The notes under the pieces were generated by a model. The model ran no database searches, was not told where the DNA came from, and worked only from the letters and a program-made list of their open reading frames with translations. Positions 31,970 through 41,265 of a stretch of DNA of 41,308 nt are shown here, piece after piece (the stretch's first letter is position 1; every line of letters starts with the position of its first letter). This DNA comes from Myceligenerans indicum (GTDB taxonomy: Bacteria; Actinomycetota; Actinomycetes; Actinomycetales; Cellulomonadaceae): assembly GCF_016742955.1 (NCBI RefSeq), contig NZ_JABBYC010000042.1:1-41308 (forward strand), given 5' to 3'. The position numbers and the translations under genes are program-made.

Positions 31970-34459
31970 ATGGACGACCAGACCAGGACACACCTGCGCA
32001 CACTGCGCGAGTCGCTGTCCTTGGACGAGAAGGTGCGGCTGCTCACGGGGAGGGACTCCTGGTCCACGGCTGCCCTGCCCTCGATCGGCCTGCGCTCCAT
32101 GGTGCTCTCCGACGGCCCGGCGGGAGTCCGCGGCCAGCTGTGGGACGAGCGCTCCCCCTCGGTCAACTTCCCCTCGCCCACCGCGGTCGCCGCCTCCTGG
32201 GACCGCCGCATGGTCGAGCGTGTCGGCCGGGGCCTGGGCGGGGAGGCGGTACGCAAGGGCGTCGACGTCGTCCTCGCCCCGACGATCAACATCCAACGGA
32301 CTCCCTACGGAGGTCGCCACTTCGAGGCCTTCAGCGAGGACCCGCTGCTGACGCGCGAGCTGGCGACCTGCTACGTGCGCGGCATCCAGGAGTTCGGCGT
32401 CGGCGCGACCGTCAAGCACTACGTGGCCAACGACTCCGAGACGGAACGGTTCACGGTCGACGTGCGCGTCACGGACCGCACGTTGCGCGAGGTCTACCTC
32501 GCGGCCTTCGAGGGGCCGGTCGTGGAGGGCGGCAGCCTGCTCGTCATGAGCGCCTACAACTCGGTCAACGGCCGCACCGCGTCGGAGAACGACCTGCTGA
32601 CGACCCCGCTGAACGACGAGTGGGGGTTCGAGGGCGTCGTGGTCAGCGACTGGACGGCCGTACGGACGCTCGAGAGCGCGCGGCACCCCCAGGACCTCGT
32701 CATGCCCGGCCCTGACGGCCCGTGGGGTGCCGAGCTGGTCCGCGCCGTCGAGGAAGGACGCGTCCCCGTCGAGACCGTCGACCGGAAGATCGACCGGCTC
32801 CTGGCCCTCGCGGCGCGCGTCGGCGCGCTCACCGGCCTGCCCGCCCCGTCGCGGCCTCCGGCCGAGGACGCGCGTGCGACGGCGCACGCCGCCGCGGTCG
32901 CCGGGACCGTCCTGCTGCGCAACGACGGGCTCCTGCCCCTGGCGTCGCCGCGCTCGGTCGCGCTGATCGGTGAGGGTGCGCGCGTCGCGCGCACCCAGGG
33001 CGGCGGGAGCGCGACGGTGATCCCGACGTCGGTCAGCACGCCGGTCGAGGGCGTCGCGCGGCGCTGGCCGGACGCCGACGTCACGTGGTCGCTCGGCGCC
33101 GTCATGCAGCGCGGCACGGCGGACCTGCCGGGCGAGGACGTCACGACGCCCGACGGCGACCCGGGCATGACCGTGCGGTACCTCGCTGCCGACGGCACGG
33201 TGACGCTGGAGGAGAACCGCCGGGCGTCGCGCGTGGTCGGCTTCGCCCGGGACTCGCCGGTCGTCCGGGCCGACCGTGTGGAGCTGAGCTTCCGCTGGCG
33301 CACCCACGACGCCGTGACACGGCTCGGCATCGTCGGTGTGGCCGGCTACACCGTGACCGCGGACGGCGTCGAGGTCGCCGCGGGCGAACAGCACCTGCGT
33401 CCCGGCGACGACCCGGCGGCCACGGTCCTGCACCCCCCGAGCGAGGCGGTCGAGGTCCCGACGCCCGCACCGGACACCCTCGTGACGGTCACCTTCCGGC
33501 CCTTCTCCGAGGGGATCCCCGACGCCCTCACCCTGGGTGTCGGTGTGCCGCCCACCTCGCGCGACGCGGACGCCCTGATCGCCGAGGCGGCGGCCGCGGC
33601 GGCTGCGGCCGAGGTCGCCGTCGTCGTCGTCTCGACGTCCGGCGAGGTCGAGTCCGAGGGGTTCGACCGCACCTCGCTGTCCCTGCCGGGGCGGCAGGAC
33701 GACCTCGTGCGGGCGGTGGCCGCCGCCAACCCCCGGACCGTCGTCGTGGTCAACTCCGGGGCGCCCGTGCTGCTGCCCTGGCGCGAGGACGTGGCCGCGG
33801 TGCTGGTCACCTGGTTCCCGGGCCAGGCCTTCGGCGACGCCCTGGCGGACGTGCTCAGCGGTGACGCCGAGCCGGGCGGCCGCCTCCCCGTGACGTGGCC
33901 GGACGTCGAGGACACGGTGCCGGTGTCGGACACGCGTCCTGTGGACGGTGTCCTGCGGTACACCGAGGGCGTGCACGTGGGCAGCCGCGCCTGGCTGCGG
34001 GCGGGCGTCGCGCCGGCGTACCCGTTCGGTCACGGGCTGGGCTACACGACCTGGACCCTCGACCACGTCGAGGCTCCCGCCACGCTGCCGGCCGGCGAGG
34101 ACGCCGTGCTGCGCGCCAGGCTCACCAACCACGGCGACCGCACCGGCAAGACGGTGGCGCAGGTCTACCTCGAGCGCGCCACGCCGTCCGACATCGACCG
34201 GCCCGTACGCTGGCTGGGCGGCTTCGCGACCGCGACGGCCGCGCCGGGCGAGACGGTCGTGGTCGACGTGCCGGTCGCCGCACGAGCCTTCCAGCACTGG
34301 GACGAGGGCTGGCGCACCGAGCCCGGCACCTACGTGGCGCGCGCCGGGTTCTCCGTCGAGGACCTGCCCGTCGCGGTCGACGTGTGCGTCGAGCCGCCCG
34401 CTCCCGATGCTTCGGAGGCACCGGCAGCGGTCGAGGCGGCCGCACGAGCCTCCGACTGA
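31970..34459 (+). CDS. GH3 beta-glucosidase with PA14-like insert
   Basis: An 829-residue GH3 enzyme, cytoplasmic (no signal). Order: (beta/alpha)8 barrel with RSMVLSDGPAGVRGQ, GVDVVLAPTINIQRTPYGGRHFEAFSED-type block, GATVKHYVANDSE and nucleophile D227 (GVVVSDWTA); alpha/beta sandwich beginning AGTVLLRNDGLLPL; an inserted PA14-like sandwich (about 390-525, GMTVRYLAADGTVTL); return to the sandwich with probable acid/base E563 (SEGFDRTSLSLPGRQ); C-terminal fibronectin-like domain. Insert-bearing GH3 enzymes often cleave glucosides of small aglycones. Followed after 40 bp by the GH78 gene and controlled by the divergent TetR. Confidence 0.95.
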   Translation: MDDQTRTHLRTLRESLSLDEKVRLLTGRDSWSTAALPSIGLRSMVLSDGPAGVRGQLWDERSPSVNFPSPTAVAASWDRRMVERVGRGLGGEAVRKGVDVVLAPTINIQRTPYGGRHFEAFSEDPLLTRELATCYVRGIQEFGVGATVKHYVANDSETERFTVDVRVTDRTLREVYLAAFEGPVVEGGSLLVMSAYNSVNGRTASENDLLTTPLNDEWGFEGVVVSDWTAVRTLESARHPQDLVMPGPDGPWGAELVRAVEEGRVPVETVDRKIDRLLALAARVGALTGLPAPSRPPAEDARATAHAAAVAGTVLLRNDGLLPLASPRSVALIGEGARVARTQGGGSATVIPTSVSTPVEGVARRWPDADVTWSLGAVMQRGTADLPGEDVTTPDGDPGMTVRYLAADGTVTLEENRRASRVVGFARDSPVVRADRVELSFRWRTHDAVTRLGIVGVAGYTVTADGVEVAAGEQHLRPGDDPAATVLHPPSEAVEVPTPAPDTLVTVTFRPFSEGIPDALTLGVGVPPTSRDADALIAEAAAAAAAAEVAVVVVSTSGEVESEGFDRTSLSLPGRQDDLVRAVAAANPRTVVVVNSGAPVLLPWREDVAAVLVTWFPGQAFGDALADVLSGDAEPGGRLPVTWPDVEDTVPVSDTRPVDGVLRYTEGVHVGSRAWLRAGVAPAYPFGHGLGYTTWTLDHVEAPATLPAGEDAVLRARLTNHGDRTGKTVAQVYLERATPSDIDRPVRWLGGFATATAAPGETVVVDVPVAARAFQHWDEGWRTEPGTYVARAGFSVEDLPVAVDVCVEPPAPDASEAPAAVEAAARASD

Positions 34460-34499
34460 ACACTCCTGCCACGACCGCTCCAGCACCAGGGAGAGAACG

Positions 34500-36746
34500 A
34501 TGACGAACGATCCCCTCGACGGCGCACGCTTCCTCGGATCGGATGCCGAGCGCGCCGCCGCGACCCGCTTCTGGGTCGAGCTCGACCTCGACCGGCCACG
34601 CACCGAGGTCACCGGTGCGGTGCTGCGCGCCACCGCCCACGGCGTCTACGAGGCCCGCCTCGACGGCACGCCCGTCTCGGACTCGGTGCTCGACCCGGGG
34701 TGGACCTCCTACGAGTGGCGGCTGGCGTACCAGGAGCACGACGTGCGCGCCCTGGTCGCCGGTGGCGCCGGGCCGCTGCGCATCGACCTCCTGCTGGGCA
34801 ACGGCTGGTACCGGGGCGACCTGGGATTCGCCGGAGCGCGGGCGAACTACGGCGAGGAGATCGCCGTCGCCGCGGTCCTGGACCTCACCTACCGGGACGG
34901 CTCGACCCAGCGTGTCGTGACCGGGGAGGGCTGGTCCGCGGAGACGACGGAGATCCTGCGCAACTCGCTCTACGACGGCCAGACGATCGACGCGCGTCGG
35001 CGCGGCCACCCCTCGCCGCTGGCAGTGCACGAGGTGGACGTGGACCGCTCGACCCTCGTGGCCACGACGCGCCCTCCCGTCCGGAGACAGGAGACCCTGC
35101 GTCCGGTCGAGATCTGGCAGTCACCGGGCGGATCCACGCTCGTGGACTTCGGCCAGAACCTCGTCGGCTGGCTCCGGCTCACCGTCCAGGGTCCCGCCGG
35201 CACCGAGATCGAGATCCGGCACGCCGAGGTGCTGGAGCACGGCGAGCTCGGTACCCGGCCGCTGCGGGGCGCCGCCGCCCGGGACGTGTTCGTGCTCTCG
35301 GGCGGGGTGGACACGTTCGAGCCGACGCTCACGTTCCACGGCTTCCGCTACGCCTCCGTGGCCGGATGGCCCGGCGAGCTGACCGCCGACAGCCTCGAAG
35401 CGGTCGTGGTGCACTCCGAGATGGCCCGCACCGGGACCTTCTCCTGCTCCGACCCGGACGTGAACCAGCTCGTGCACAACTCGGTGTGGGGCCAGAAGGG
35501 GAACTTTCTCTCCGTCCCGACCGACTGCCCCCAGCGCGACGAGCGGCTGGGCTGGACCGGCGACATCGCCGCCTACGCCGCGTCGGCGGCCTTCCAGTTC
35601 GACACTGCCGACTTCCTGCACGACTGGCTGGCCGACCTGCACGCCGAGACCGAGCACTCCCCCGATCGCGGCGTGCCGCTCGTGGTTCCCGACGTGCTCA
35701 AGTATGCCCGCTGGCCTGCGGACTTCAGCCTGCCGCCGTGGGCCGCCACGGCGATCTGGGGTGACGCGTCCATCTGGGTTCCCCAGGCACTGTGGACCGC
35801 GTACGGCGACGCCGGGCGCCTGGCCGAGCACTACCCGGCGATGAAGCTGCACCTCGAGTCCGTGGAGCCCTACGTCTCCCCCACGGGCCTGTGGGACCTC
35901 GGCAACCAGCTCGGCGACTGGCTCGACCCCGACGCCCCGCCCGGGGAGCCGGACGCCGCCAAGGCCGACCCCTCGGTGGTCGCCACGGCCTGCCTCGTCC
36001 GGTCGGCCCGGTTCGCCGCCGAGGCGGCCGCCGTCGCCGGCGAGGCGGCCGACGCCGAACGCTGGGCGCGGCTGGCGGCCCGCACCCGCACGGCGTTCAC
36101 CGAGCACTACGTCCAGGACGGCGTGATCCGGTCGGACTGCACCACGGTGTACGCCCTCGCGATCGCGTTCGACGTCCTCGACGCCGACGACCGTGCCGCC
36201 GCCGGCGAGCGCCTCGCCGCACTCGTACGCGCGGCGGGCTACACGGTGACCACGGGGTTCGCGGGCACGCCGTTCATCACCTGGGCACTGTCGGAGACCG
36301 GGCACGTCGAGGACGCGTACGCGCTCCTGCTGGAGACGTCGTGCCCGTCGTGGCTGTACCCGGTCAGGATGGGCGCGACCACGGTGTGGGAGCGCTGGGA
36401 CTCGATGCTGCCGGACGGGTCGATCAACTCCGGCGAGATGACGAGCTTCAACCACTACGCGCTCGGCGCGGTCGCCGACTGGATCTACCAGGTCGTCGGC
36501 GGTCTCCGTCCCGCCGCGCCCGGCTACGACCGCGTCCGGATCGAGCCCGTTCCGGGACCGGGGATCGACTGGGCCGAGACCTCGTACGAGACCCGGCACG
36601 GACGCGTCGCGGTCGCGTGGCGTCGCGACGGCGACCGCTTCGTCCTGGAGACCACACTGCCCGACGGGCTCCCCGCCGAGATCGTCCTGCCGGACGGCCG
36701 CGTCGAGGAGGTCGTCGGCGGCGTCCACCGCCTGACGTCGGCCTGA
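34500..36746 (+). CDS. GH78 alpha-L-rhamnosidase
   Basis: A 748-residue GH78 enzyme, no signal peptide. N-terminal beta-sandwiches (RIDLLLGNGWYRGDLGFAG; STLVDFGQNLVGWLRLTV) precede the (alpha/alpha)6 barrel. The catalytic cluster is PTDCPQRDERLGWTGD (D347, E348, D355) and the second Glu is E646 in SINSGEMTSFNHYA. It removes terminal alpha-L-rhamnose. ATG 34500 has GGGAGAG 5 bases upstream; the frame is open far upstream but overlaps GH3 in another frame. Co-transcribed with GH3: together they could take apart rhamnosyl-glucosides such as flavonoid or saponin glycosides, taken up perhaps by the importer at 37820-40975 (inference). Confidence 0.95.
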   Translation: MTNDPLDGARFLGSDAERAAATRFWVELDLDRPRTEVTGAVLRATAHGVYEARLDGTPVSDSVLDPGWTSYEWRLAYQEHDVRALVAGGAGPLRIDLLLGNGWYRGDLGFAGARANYGEEIAVAAVLDLTYRDGSTQRVVTGEGWSAETTEILRNSLYDGQTIDARRRGHPSPLAVHEVDVDRSTLVATTRPPVRRQETLRPVEIWQSPGGSTLVDFGQNLVGWLRLTVQGPAGTEIEIRHAEVLEHGELGTRPLRGAAARDVFVLSGGVDTFEPTLTFHGFRYASVAGWPGELTADSLEAVVVHSEMARTGTFSCSDPDVNQLVHNSVWGQKGNFLSVPTDCPQRDERLGWTGDIAAYAASAAFQFDTADFLHDWLADLHAETEHSPDRGVPLVVPDVLKYARWPADFSLPPWAATAIWGDASIWVPQALWTAYGDAGRLAEHYPAMKLHLESVEPYVSPTGLWDLGNQLGDWLDPDAPPGEPDAAKADPSVVATACLVRSARFAAEAAAVAGEAADAERWARLAARTRTAFTEHYVQDGVIRSDCTTVYALAIAFDVLDADDRAAAGERLAALVRAAGYTVTTGFAGTPFITWALSETGHVEDAYALLLETSCPSWLYPVRMGATTVWERWDSMLPDGSINSGEMTSFNHYALGAVADWIYQVVGGLRPAAPGYDRVRIEPVPGPGIDWAETSYETRHGRVAVAWRRDGDRFVLETTLPDGLPAEIVLPDGRVEEVVGGVHRLTSA

Positions 36747-36754
36747 GCACGCAG

Positions 36755-36797
36755 GAGTGCGCCCGTCGCCCCGGTCGCGGGGACGACGGGCGCGCTC
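36755..36797. terminator. Bidirectional hairpin terminator between GH78 and aldo/keto reductase
   Basis: A stem of about 18 bp (36755-36772 with 36779-36797, one bulged A at 36783) and a 6-base loop lie between the two convergent stop codons. Confidence 0.8.
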
Positions 36798-36807
36798 TGG
36801 TGCGGCG

Positions 36808-37809
36808 TCACCGCACCGGGGACTCCGCGGCGGTCCTCGCCGGGTCGCGTTCGACCACGTCGCCGAGCGCCTCGTCGATCCGTGCCATGAGCTCGGCGGG
36901 GATGACGACGCCGGACGCCGCGACGTTCTCCCGGACCTGTTCGGGGCGCGAGGCCCCGATGAGGGCCGCGGAGACGTTGTCGTTCTGGAGCACCCACGCC
37001 ACGGCGAGCTGCGCCATCGTGAGCGAGAGCTCGTCGGCGACCGGGCGCAGCGCCTCGACACGCTCCAGGACGTCGTCCCGCAGGAAGCGGGTGATCATCT
37101 CGGCCCCACCGTTGCCGTCGGTGGCACGGCTGCCCGACGGCGGCCGGTGGCCGGGCCGGTACTTGCCGGTCAGGACGCCCTGGGCCACCGGCGACCAGAC
37201 GATCTGCGACATGCCGAGCTCACGCGAGGTGGGCACGACCTCCGCCTCGATGATGCGCCAGAGCGCCGAGTACTGCGGCTGGTTCGAGACGAACGGGATC
37301 CGCAGCTCGCGGGCGAGCGCGGCCCCGGCCCGCAGCTGCTCGGCGGTCCACTCGCTCACGCCGATGTAGAGCGCCTTGCCCGAACGGACGATGTCGGCGA
37401 AGGCCACCATCGTCTCCTCCAGGGGCGTCGCGTTGTCCCAGCGGTGGGCCTGGTACAGATCCACGTAGTCGGTCCCGAGTCGCCGCAGGGATCCGTCGAT
37501 GGACTCCATCAGGTGCTTGCGGGACAGCCCGACGTCGTTCGGACCGCGCGGGCCGACGGGGTAGTAGGCCTTGGTGAGGATCTCGAGCGACTCGCGGCGC
37601 TGCCCCCGCAGGGCATCGCCGAGGACCCGTTCGGCCGCGGTGTCGGCATACATGTCGGCGGTGTCGAAGGTGGTGATGCCGGCGTCCAGGGCCGCGTGCA
37701 CGCACGCGGTCGCCGCGTCGTCCTCGACCTGGGAGGCGTGCGTCAGCCAGTTGCCGAGCGTGATCTCCGAGACCTTGAGTCCGGAGCTGCCGAGATGTCG
37801 GTGTCTCAT
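36808..37809 (-). CDS. Aldo/keto reductase (voltage-gated K+ channel beta-subunit-like family)
   Basis: A 333-residue NADPH-dependent oxidoreductase of the AKR (alpha/beta)8 barrel type. The tetrad D49, Y54, K80 and H122 is complete (FDTADMYA, ILTKAYYP, YQAHRWD) and the NADP loop WSPVAQGVLTGKY and GASRPEQVREN are present. It starts 10 bp after the MalG-type permease stop, so it is the last gene of the third ABC operon and probably reduces a keto or aldehyde sugar or an aglycone brought in by it. Specificity is not readable. Confidence 0.94.
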   Translation of the reverse strand: MRHRHLGSSGLKVSEITLGNWLTHASQVEDDAATACVHAALDAGITTFDTADMYADTAAERVLGDALRGQRRESLEILTKAYYPVGPRGPNDVGLSRKHLMESIDGSLRRLGTDYVDLYQAHRWDNATPLEETMVAFADIVRSGKALYIGVSEWTAEQLRAGAALARELRIPFVSNQPQYSALWRIIEAEVVPTSRELGMSQIVWSPVAQGVLTGKYRPGHRPPSGSRATDGNGGAEMITRFLRDDVLERVEALRPVADELSLTMAQLAVAWVLQNDNVSAALIGASRPEQVRENVAASGVVIPAELMARIDEALGDVVERDPARTAAESPVR

Positions 37810-37819
37810 GCGGTGGTGC

Positions 37820-38650
37820 TCACCCCTTGACGGCGCCGGAAGTCATCCCGGCCACGATCTGACGGTTGAAGAAGATGTACATGACCAGCGGTGGGATCGT
37901 GATCAGCAGGATGTCGGTGAACAGCAGGTTCCAGGTCGTCTGGAACTGGCTCTGGAAGTTGAACAGCGTCAGCTGGACCGTCGCGTTCTCCTGGCCCGGA
38001 GCGAAGTACAGCGGGTTCGCGAAGTCGTTGAACACCGTCACCGACTGCACGACCACGGCGGTCACGATCACGCTCCTCATCAGCGGGAAGCCGATCTGGA
38101 AGAACAGACGGACCGGGCCGGCGCCGTCGATCGTCGCCGCCTCGTCGAGCTCCCGCGGGACGTTCGACACGAACGCACGGAAGAGCAGGACGCAGAACGA
38201 CATGCCGAAGGCGACCTCGATGAGGACGAGTCCGCCGATCGTGTTGAAGATGCCGAGGGTCTGCATGAGCCGGGCGGTGGGCACGATCGCCGGCGGCACG
38301 ATCAGCCCCGCGAGCACGAAGAACGTGATCACGCCGTTCCACCGTGACGGCCGCCGGGCGAGCACCCAGCCGATCATGGCGGCGAGCACCACCATGATCG
38401 TCACCGCGAGCACGGTCAGGACCGCGCTGTTGATGAACGCCGTGATGAGCATGTAGTCACGTGCCTGGAAGACGGCGACGACGTTCTCCCAGAAGGCGAT
38501 GTCGACCGGCCAGGAGAACTGCAGGCTCGCCGAGTCCGGACCCGTCTTGAGCGATTGCACGACGATGAACGCGAACGGGACGAGGAAGATGGCCGCCGAC
38601 AACAGCACGGCGACGGCGCCGTAGACGTGGCGCGAGACGGTGCGGCTCAC
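37820..38650 (-). CDS. Carbohydrate ABC transporter permease, MalG type (third importer)
   Basis: A 276-residue permease with six membrane spans and the EAA loop DEAATIDGAGPVRLFFQIGFPL. The GTG at 38650 overlaps the stop of the partner permease (GTGA) and places a basic start MSRTVSRHVYG before the first span; no other start fits. Followed by the aldo/keto reductase. Confidence 0.93.
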   Translation of the reverse strand: MSRTVSRHVYGAVAVLLSAAIFLVPFAFIVVQSLKTGPDSASLQFSWPVDIAFWENVVAVFQARDYMLITAFINSAVLTVLAVTIMVVLAAMIGWVLARRPSRWNGVITFFVLAGLIVPPAIVPTARLMQTLGIFNTIGGLVLIEVAFGMSFCVLLFRAFVSNVPRELDEAATIDGAGPVRLFFQIGFPLMRSVIVTAVVVQSVTVFNDFANPLYFAPGQENATVQLTLFNFQSQFQTTWNLLFTDILLITIPPLVMYIFFNRQIVAGMTSGAVKG

Positions 38651-39582
38651 AGTTCTGTCTGCTTTCGGTTGAGCCACCAGAACAGTGGCAGGATGACAGC
38701 GCTCACGACCACGAAGAGCACGACGTTGCCCGCGGTGGACAGGCCGAAGAAGCCGTAGGCGTACTGCTTGTAGATGACCGACGCGAGCACGTCGCTGGCG
38801 AATCCGGGTCCGCCGCCGGTCATGACCCAGATCAGCTGGAACTCCCGGAGCCCGCCGATGAGCGAGAGGATGATGACCGTGGTGGTCGCCGGGCGGACGA
38901 GCGGCACCGTGACGCTCCAGAAGCGGTGCCAGCCCCCGGCGCCGTCCACTCTCGCCGCCTCGTAGTACTCCTGCGGGATCGCGACCAGTCCCGCCATGTA
39001 GATGAGTGCCGCCAGACCGACCCCGCGCCACACGTCGACCAGGATGATCGAGTAGAGGGCGAGGTCCGGGTTCGTCAGCCATCCCGGACCGTCGATGCCG
39101 AAGACGGCCAGGAACTTGTTGATGACGCCGTCGTACGGGTCCATGAGCGCCTGGAAGGTGATCCCCACGCCGACGGTGCTGACCAGCACGGGGAAGAAGA
39201 CGACGGCGCGCAGGTACCCACGCCCCCAGATGTCGGAGGTGAGCAGGACACCGATGAGCAGTCCCAGCACGATCTTCAGGCCGGATGTCAGGCTGCCGAA
39301 GATGAGGGTGTTCGTGAACCCCTTGCTGAGCTGCGGGTCGCCGAAGAACGTCACGAAGTTGTCGAACCCGATGAACTCGACGTCGAACAGGGTCCATCGT
39401 GTGAACGCGTAGTAGAACGACGCGAAGGTCGGCACGATGAACAGCACGACGAAGACCGCGGCGCCCGGAAGGAGGAACCAGTGCGGATACATGCGCCGCG
39501 CGTAGCTGCGGGAGGACGCGCGGCGTCCGGGCGCTCGTGCCGCCGCGGTGTCCGACGCGTCAGAAGGTGCGAGTGTCGCCAT
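38647..39582 (-). CDS. Carbohydrate ABC transporter permease, MalF type (third importer)
   Basis: A 311-residue permease. A 30-residue cytoplasmic N-terminus is followed by YPHWFLLPGAAVFVVLFIV and five more spans, with the EAA loop YEAARVDGAGGWHRFWSVTVPL. ATG 39582 lies 64 bp after the binding-protein stop, across a hairpin; the frame is open upstream only as a shadow of the binding-protein gene. Confidence 0.94.
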   Translation of the reverse strand: MATLAPSDASDTAAARAPGRRASSRSYARRMYPHWFLLPGAAVFVVLFIVPTFASFYYAFTRWTLFDVEFIGFDNFVTFFGDPQLSKGFTNTLIFGSLTSGLKIVLGLLIGVLLTSDIWGRGYLRAVVFFPVLVSTVGVGITFQALMDPYDGVINKFLAVFGIDGPGWLTNPDLALYSIILVDVWRGVGLAALIYMAGLVAIPQEYYEAARVDGAGGWHRFWSVTVPLVRPATTTVIILSLIGGLREFQLIWVMTGGGPGFASDVLASVIYKQYAYGFFGLSTAGNVVLFVVVSAVILPLFWWLNRKQTEL

Positions 39583-39602
39583 CTTGAGACCTTTGGTGAG
39601 GC

Positions 39603-39628
39603 GGGGCCGCCGGCACGCCGACGGCCCC
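39603..39628 (-). terminator. Intercistronic hairpin after the third binding protein gene
   Basis: An 11-bp stem with one mismatch (39603-39613 with 39618-39628) and a 4-base loop lies in the gap between binding protein and permease, as in the galactan importer. Confidence 0.6.
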
Positions 39629-39646
39629 ACGTGGAAATGGCTGGGC

Positions 39647-40975
39647 CTACCAGCCCGGCAGGCCCAGTTGCTGCGCCTGCTTGGCGGCGTCCGCGTCGTA
39701 CAGCTCGGCGCCGCTGCGCCCGTCCCGGACCCCCGACCCCACCTCGACGGCGATCTGCATGAGGTTCGGCCCCTTGACCGGCGAGAGGAACTCCAGCGCC
39801 GGCGCCACGGTGCCCGCCTCGAAGTACGGGCTGAAGTCCGCCACGATGCGCGGCGCCTCGTCCGGTACCGTGCACCCCTCCACCAGATACTGACCGGTCG
39901 CGCCGAGCGCTTCCGTGATCGCGTCGCAACCCGCGGGACTGGCGACGAAGGCCATGAACTCCTTGACGGCGTCCGGGTGCTCGGTGTTCGCCGGCGCGTA
40001 GAGCGCAGGCGGCATCCAGATCGTCGTGCCGGGCTCCGTCGCGGCCTCACCAGGAACGCCGAAGAACCCGACGTCCTCGGCCTGGTCCGGCCAGTTCGTG
40101 GCGATGGTCGCCTGCGCGAACCCCAGCATGGGGTAGTGCGCGGCCTTGCCGGTCGCGACTGCCTCCAGCCCGTCGTTGAGCAACGCCGACGCGTAGTCCT
40201 CGTTGAGGTAGTCCCGCTCGTAGACGTCCTGGAGCTTCGTGAAGCCCCGCACCGCGACCGGGTCGTCGGCGAAGTTGACCTCGCCCGCCGTGTACTTGCT
40301 CGCCCAGTCCGTATCGCTCGCCCACACGTTGTAGAAGTCGGCAAGGACGAGGATCTGCGCCGTCCAGGCGTCCCCGTGCGTCTGCTCGACGGCGACATAG
40401 CCCGCGTCGCGGATCGCGTCGGAGTTCGCCAGGAACTCGTCCCACGTGGTCGGCACCTCCAGACCCAGCTCCTCGTAGATCGGGATGCTGTAGAAGATCC
40501 CGCCGCCGCCCGCCGTCTGGACGGGGACGCCGAAGACGCCGTCGTCCGTCGACACGGCCGAGATCCAGGAGTCGTCGAGGCCGTCGACGAAGCTCTCGTC
40601 GGAGATGTCGAGCATCGTCTGGTCGGGGTTCAGCGCCTGCAGCAACGACCCGCTGTTGTACCAGAACATGTCCGGCATCTCGCCTGTCGCCAGGCGGGTC
40701 TTCACAAGGTTGTCCAGCTCAGCGGAGTCGCTGGGCCCCGAGGCGTCGACCTCGACGGTGACGTCCGGCTGCGACGCGTTGAAGGCATCCGCGAGCGCCT
40801 CCGCGGTCGCGATGTTGGTCTCGACGCCCGACCCCTGGAACCACTCCAGCGTCACGGGCCCTTCGGCCGGAGCGTCGCCGGATTCTCCGCCTCCGGAACA
40901 CCCCGCCAGCACGAGACCCGTGGCCGCCAGTCCGGCGACTGCGACCAGGCCTGCTCGATGTGTGTGTGCAGACAT
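39647..40975 (-). CDS. Sugar-binding lipoprotein (third importer)
   Basis: A 442-residue lipoprotein: signal GLVAVAGLAATGLVLAGC (lipidated Cys 26), a Gly/Ser-rich spacer, then a CUT1 binding fold (PVTLEWFQGSGVETNIATAEAL, GEMPDMFWYNSGSLLQAL, VPTTWDEFLANSDAI, GTTIWMPPALYAP). A perfect GAGGAGGT ribosome site precedes ATG 40975. First gene of the operon with two permeases and the aldo/keto reductase. The ligand is unknown; nearby GH78 and GH3 make a rhamnosyl-glucoside plausible. Confidence 0.95.
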   Translation of the reverse strand: MSAHTHRAGLVAVAGLAATGLVLAGCSGGGESGDAPAEGPVTLEWFQGSGVETNIATAEALADAFNASQPDVTVEVDASGPSDSAELDNLVKTRLATGEMPDMFWYNSGSLLQALNPDQTMLDISDESFVDGLDDSWISAVSTDDGVFGVPVQTAGGGGIFYSIPIYEELGLEVPTTWDEFLANSDAIRDAGYVAVEQTHGDAWTAQILVLADFYNVWASDTDWASKYTAGEVNFADDPVAVRGFTKLQDVYERDYLNEDYASALLNDGLEAVATGKAAHYPMLGFAQATIATNWPDQAEDVGFFGVPGEAATEPGTTIWMPPALYAPANTEHPDAVKEFMAFVASPAGCDAITEALGATGQYLVEGCTVPDEAPRIVADFSPYFEAGTVAPALEFLSPVKGPNLMQIAVEVGSGVRDGRSGAELYDADAAKQAQQLGLPGW

Positions 40976-41046
40976 GCCTACCTCCTCGTAGGTATCCCTC
41001 CGGTGCGTTCGCCATGCGAAAACTAATCACCGATGGGCTTTCGCCG

Positions 41047-41076
41047 ATCGTACGGCGCCTTGCGGAAGGGCGTCAA
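41047..41076 (-). promoter_or_regulatory. Promoter of the third ABC operon
   Basis: On the minus strand TTGACG (41071-41076) and TACGAT (41047-41052) are 18 bp apart, about 70 bp before the start codon. An imperfect palindrome CGCCGatcgtaCGGCG (41042-41057) covers the -10 and may be a repressor site. Confidence 0.65.
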
Positions 41077-41094
41077 TCACGGTCGCATCACGGT
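41076..41094 (-). promoter_or_regulatory. Direct repeats upstream of the -35 (activator site candidate)
   Basis: ACCGTGAT occurs twice on the minus strand, 11 bp apart start to start (41076-41083 and 41087-41094), the first touching the -35. Same-face spacing of about one helical turn suits an activator. The remaining sequence to 41199 holds no gene. Confidence 0.4.
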
Positions 41095-41199
41095 TGCGAC
41101 GCGGGAGCCGCCGCGTTTCCGGCCCGAGTGACCGCTCCCTCCAGGCGCCAGCTTGTCGGTGGGGCATCGGCGGGGGTTCGTCGATCGGTTGTCGTTGCC

Positions 41200-41265
41200 C
41201 GGTCTCTTATACACATCTCCGAGCCCACGAGACGGAGCTACATCCCGTATGCCGTCTTCTGCTTG
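41200..41265 (+). other. Nextera / index / P7 adapter (artefact)
   Basis: Reverse complement of the adapter at the other end: the Nextera mosaic end and read-2 adapter (41200-41233, one mismatch), the index GGAGCTAC (41234-41241), and the P7 oligo ending CTTCTGCTTG (41242-41265, one mismatch). The frame crossing it yields the peptide VSYTHLRAHET, adapter and not protein. Confidence 0.97.

Noticed and set aside
33948..34499. Upstream extension of the GH78 frame into the GH3 gene
   Set aside because: Out-of-frame translation of GH3, Arg/Pro/Thr-rich; the real start at 34500 has GGGAGAG.
37820..39397. 525-residue version of the third MalG-type permease
   Set aside because: The first half is a shadow of the partner permease; GTGA coupling at 38650 gives the normal length of 276.
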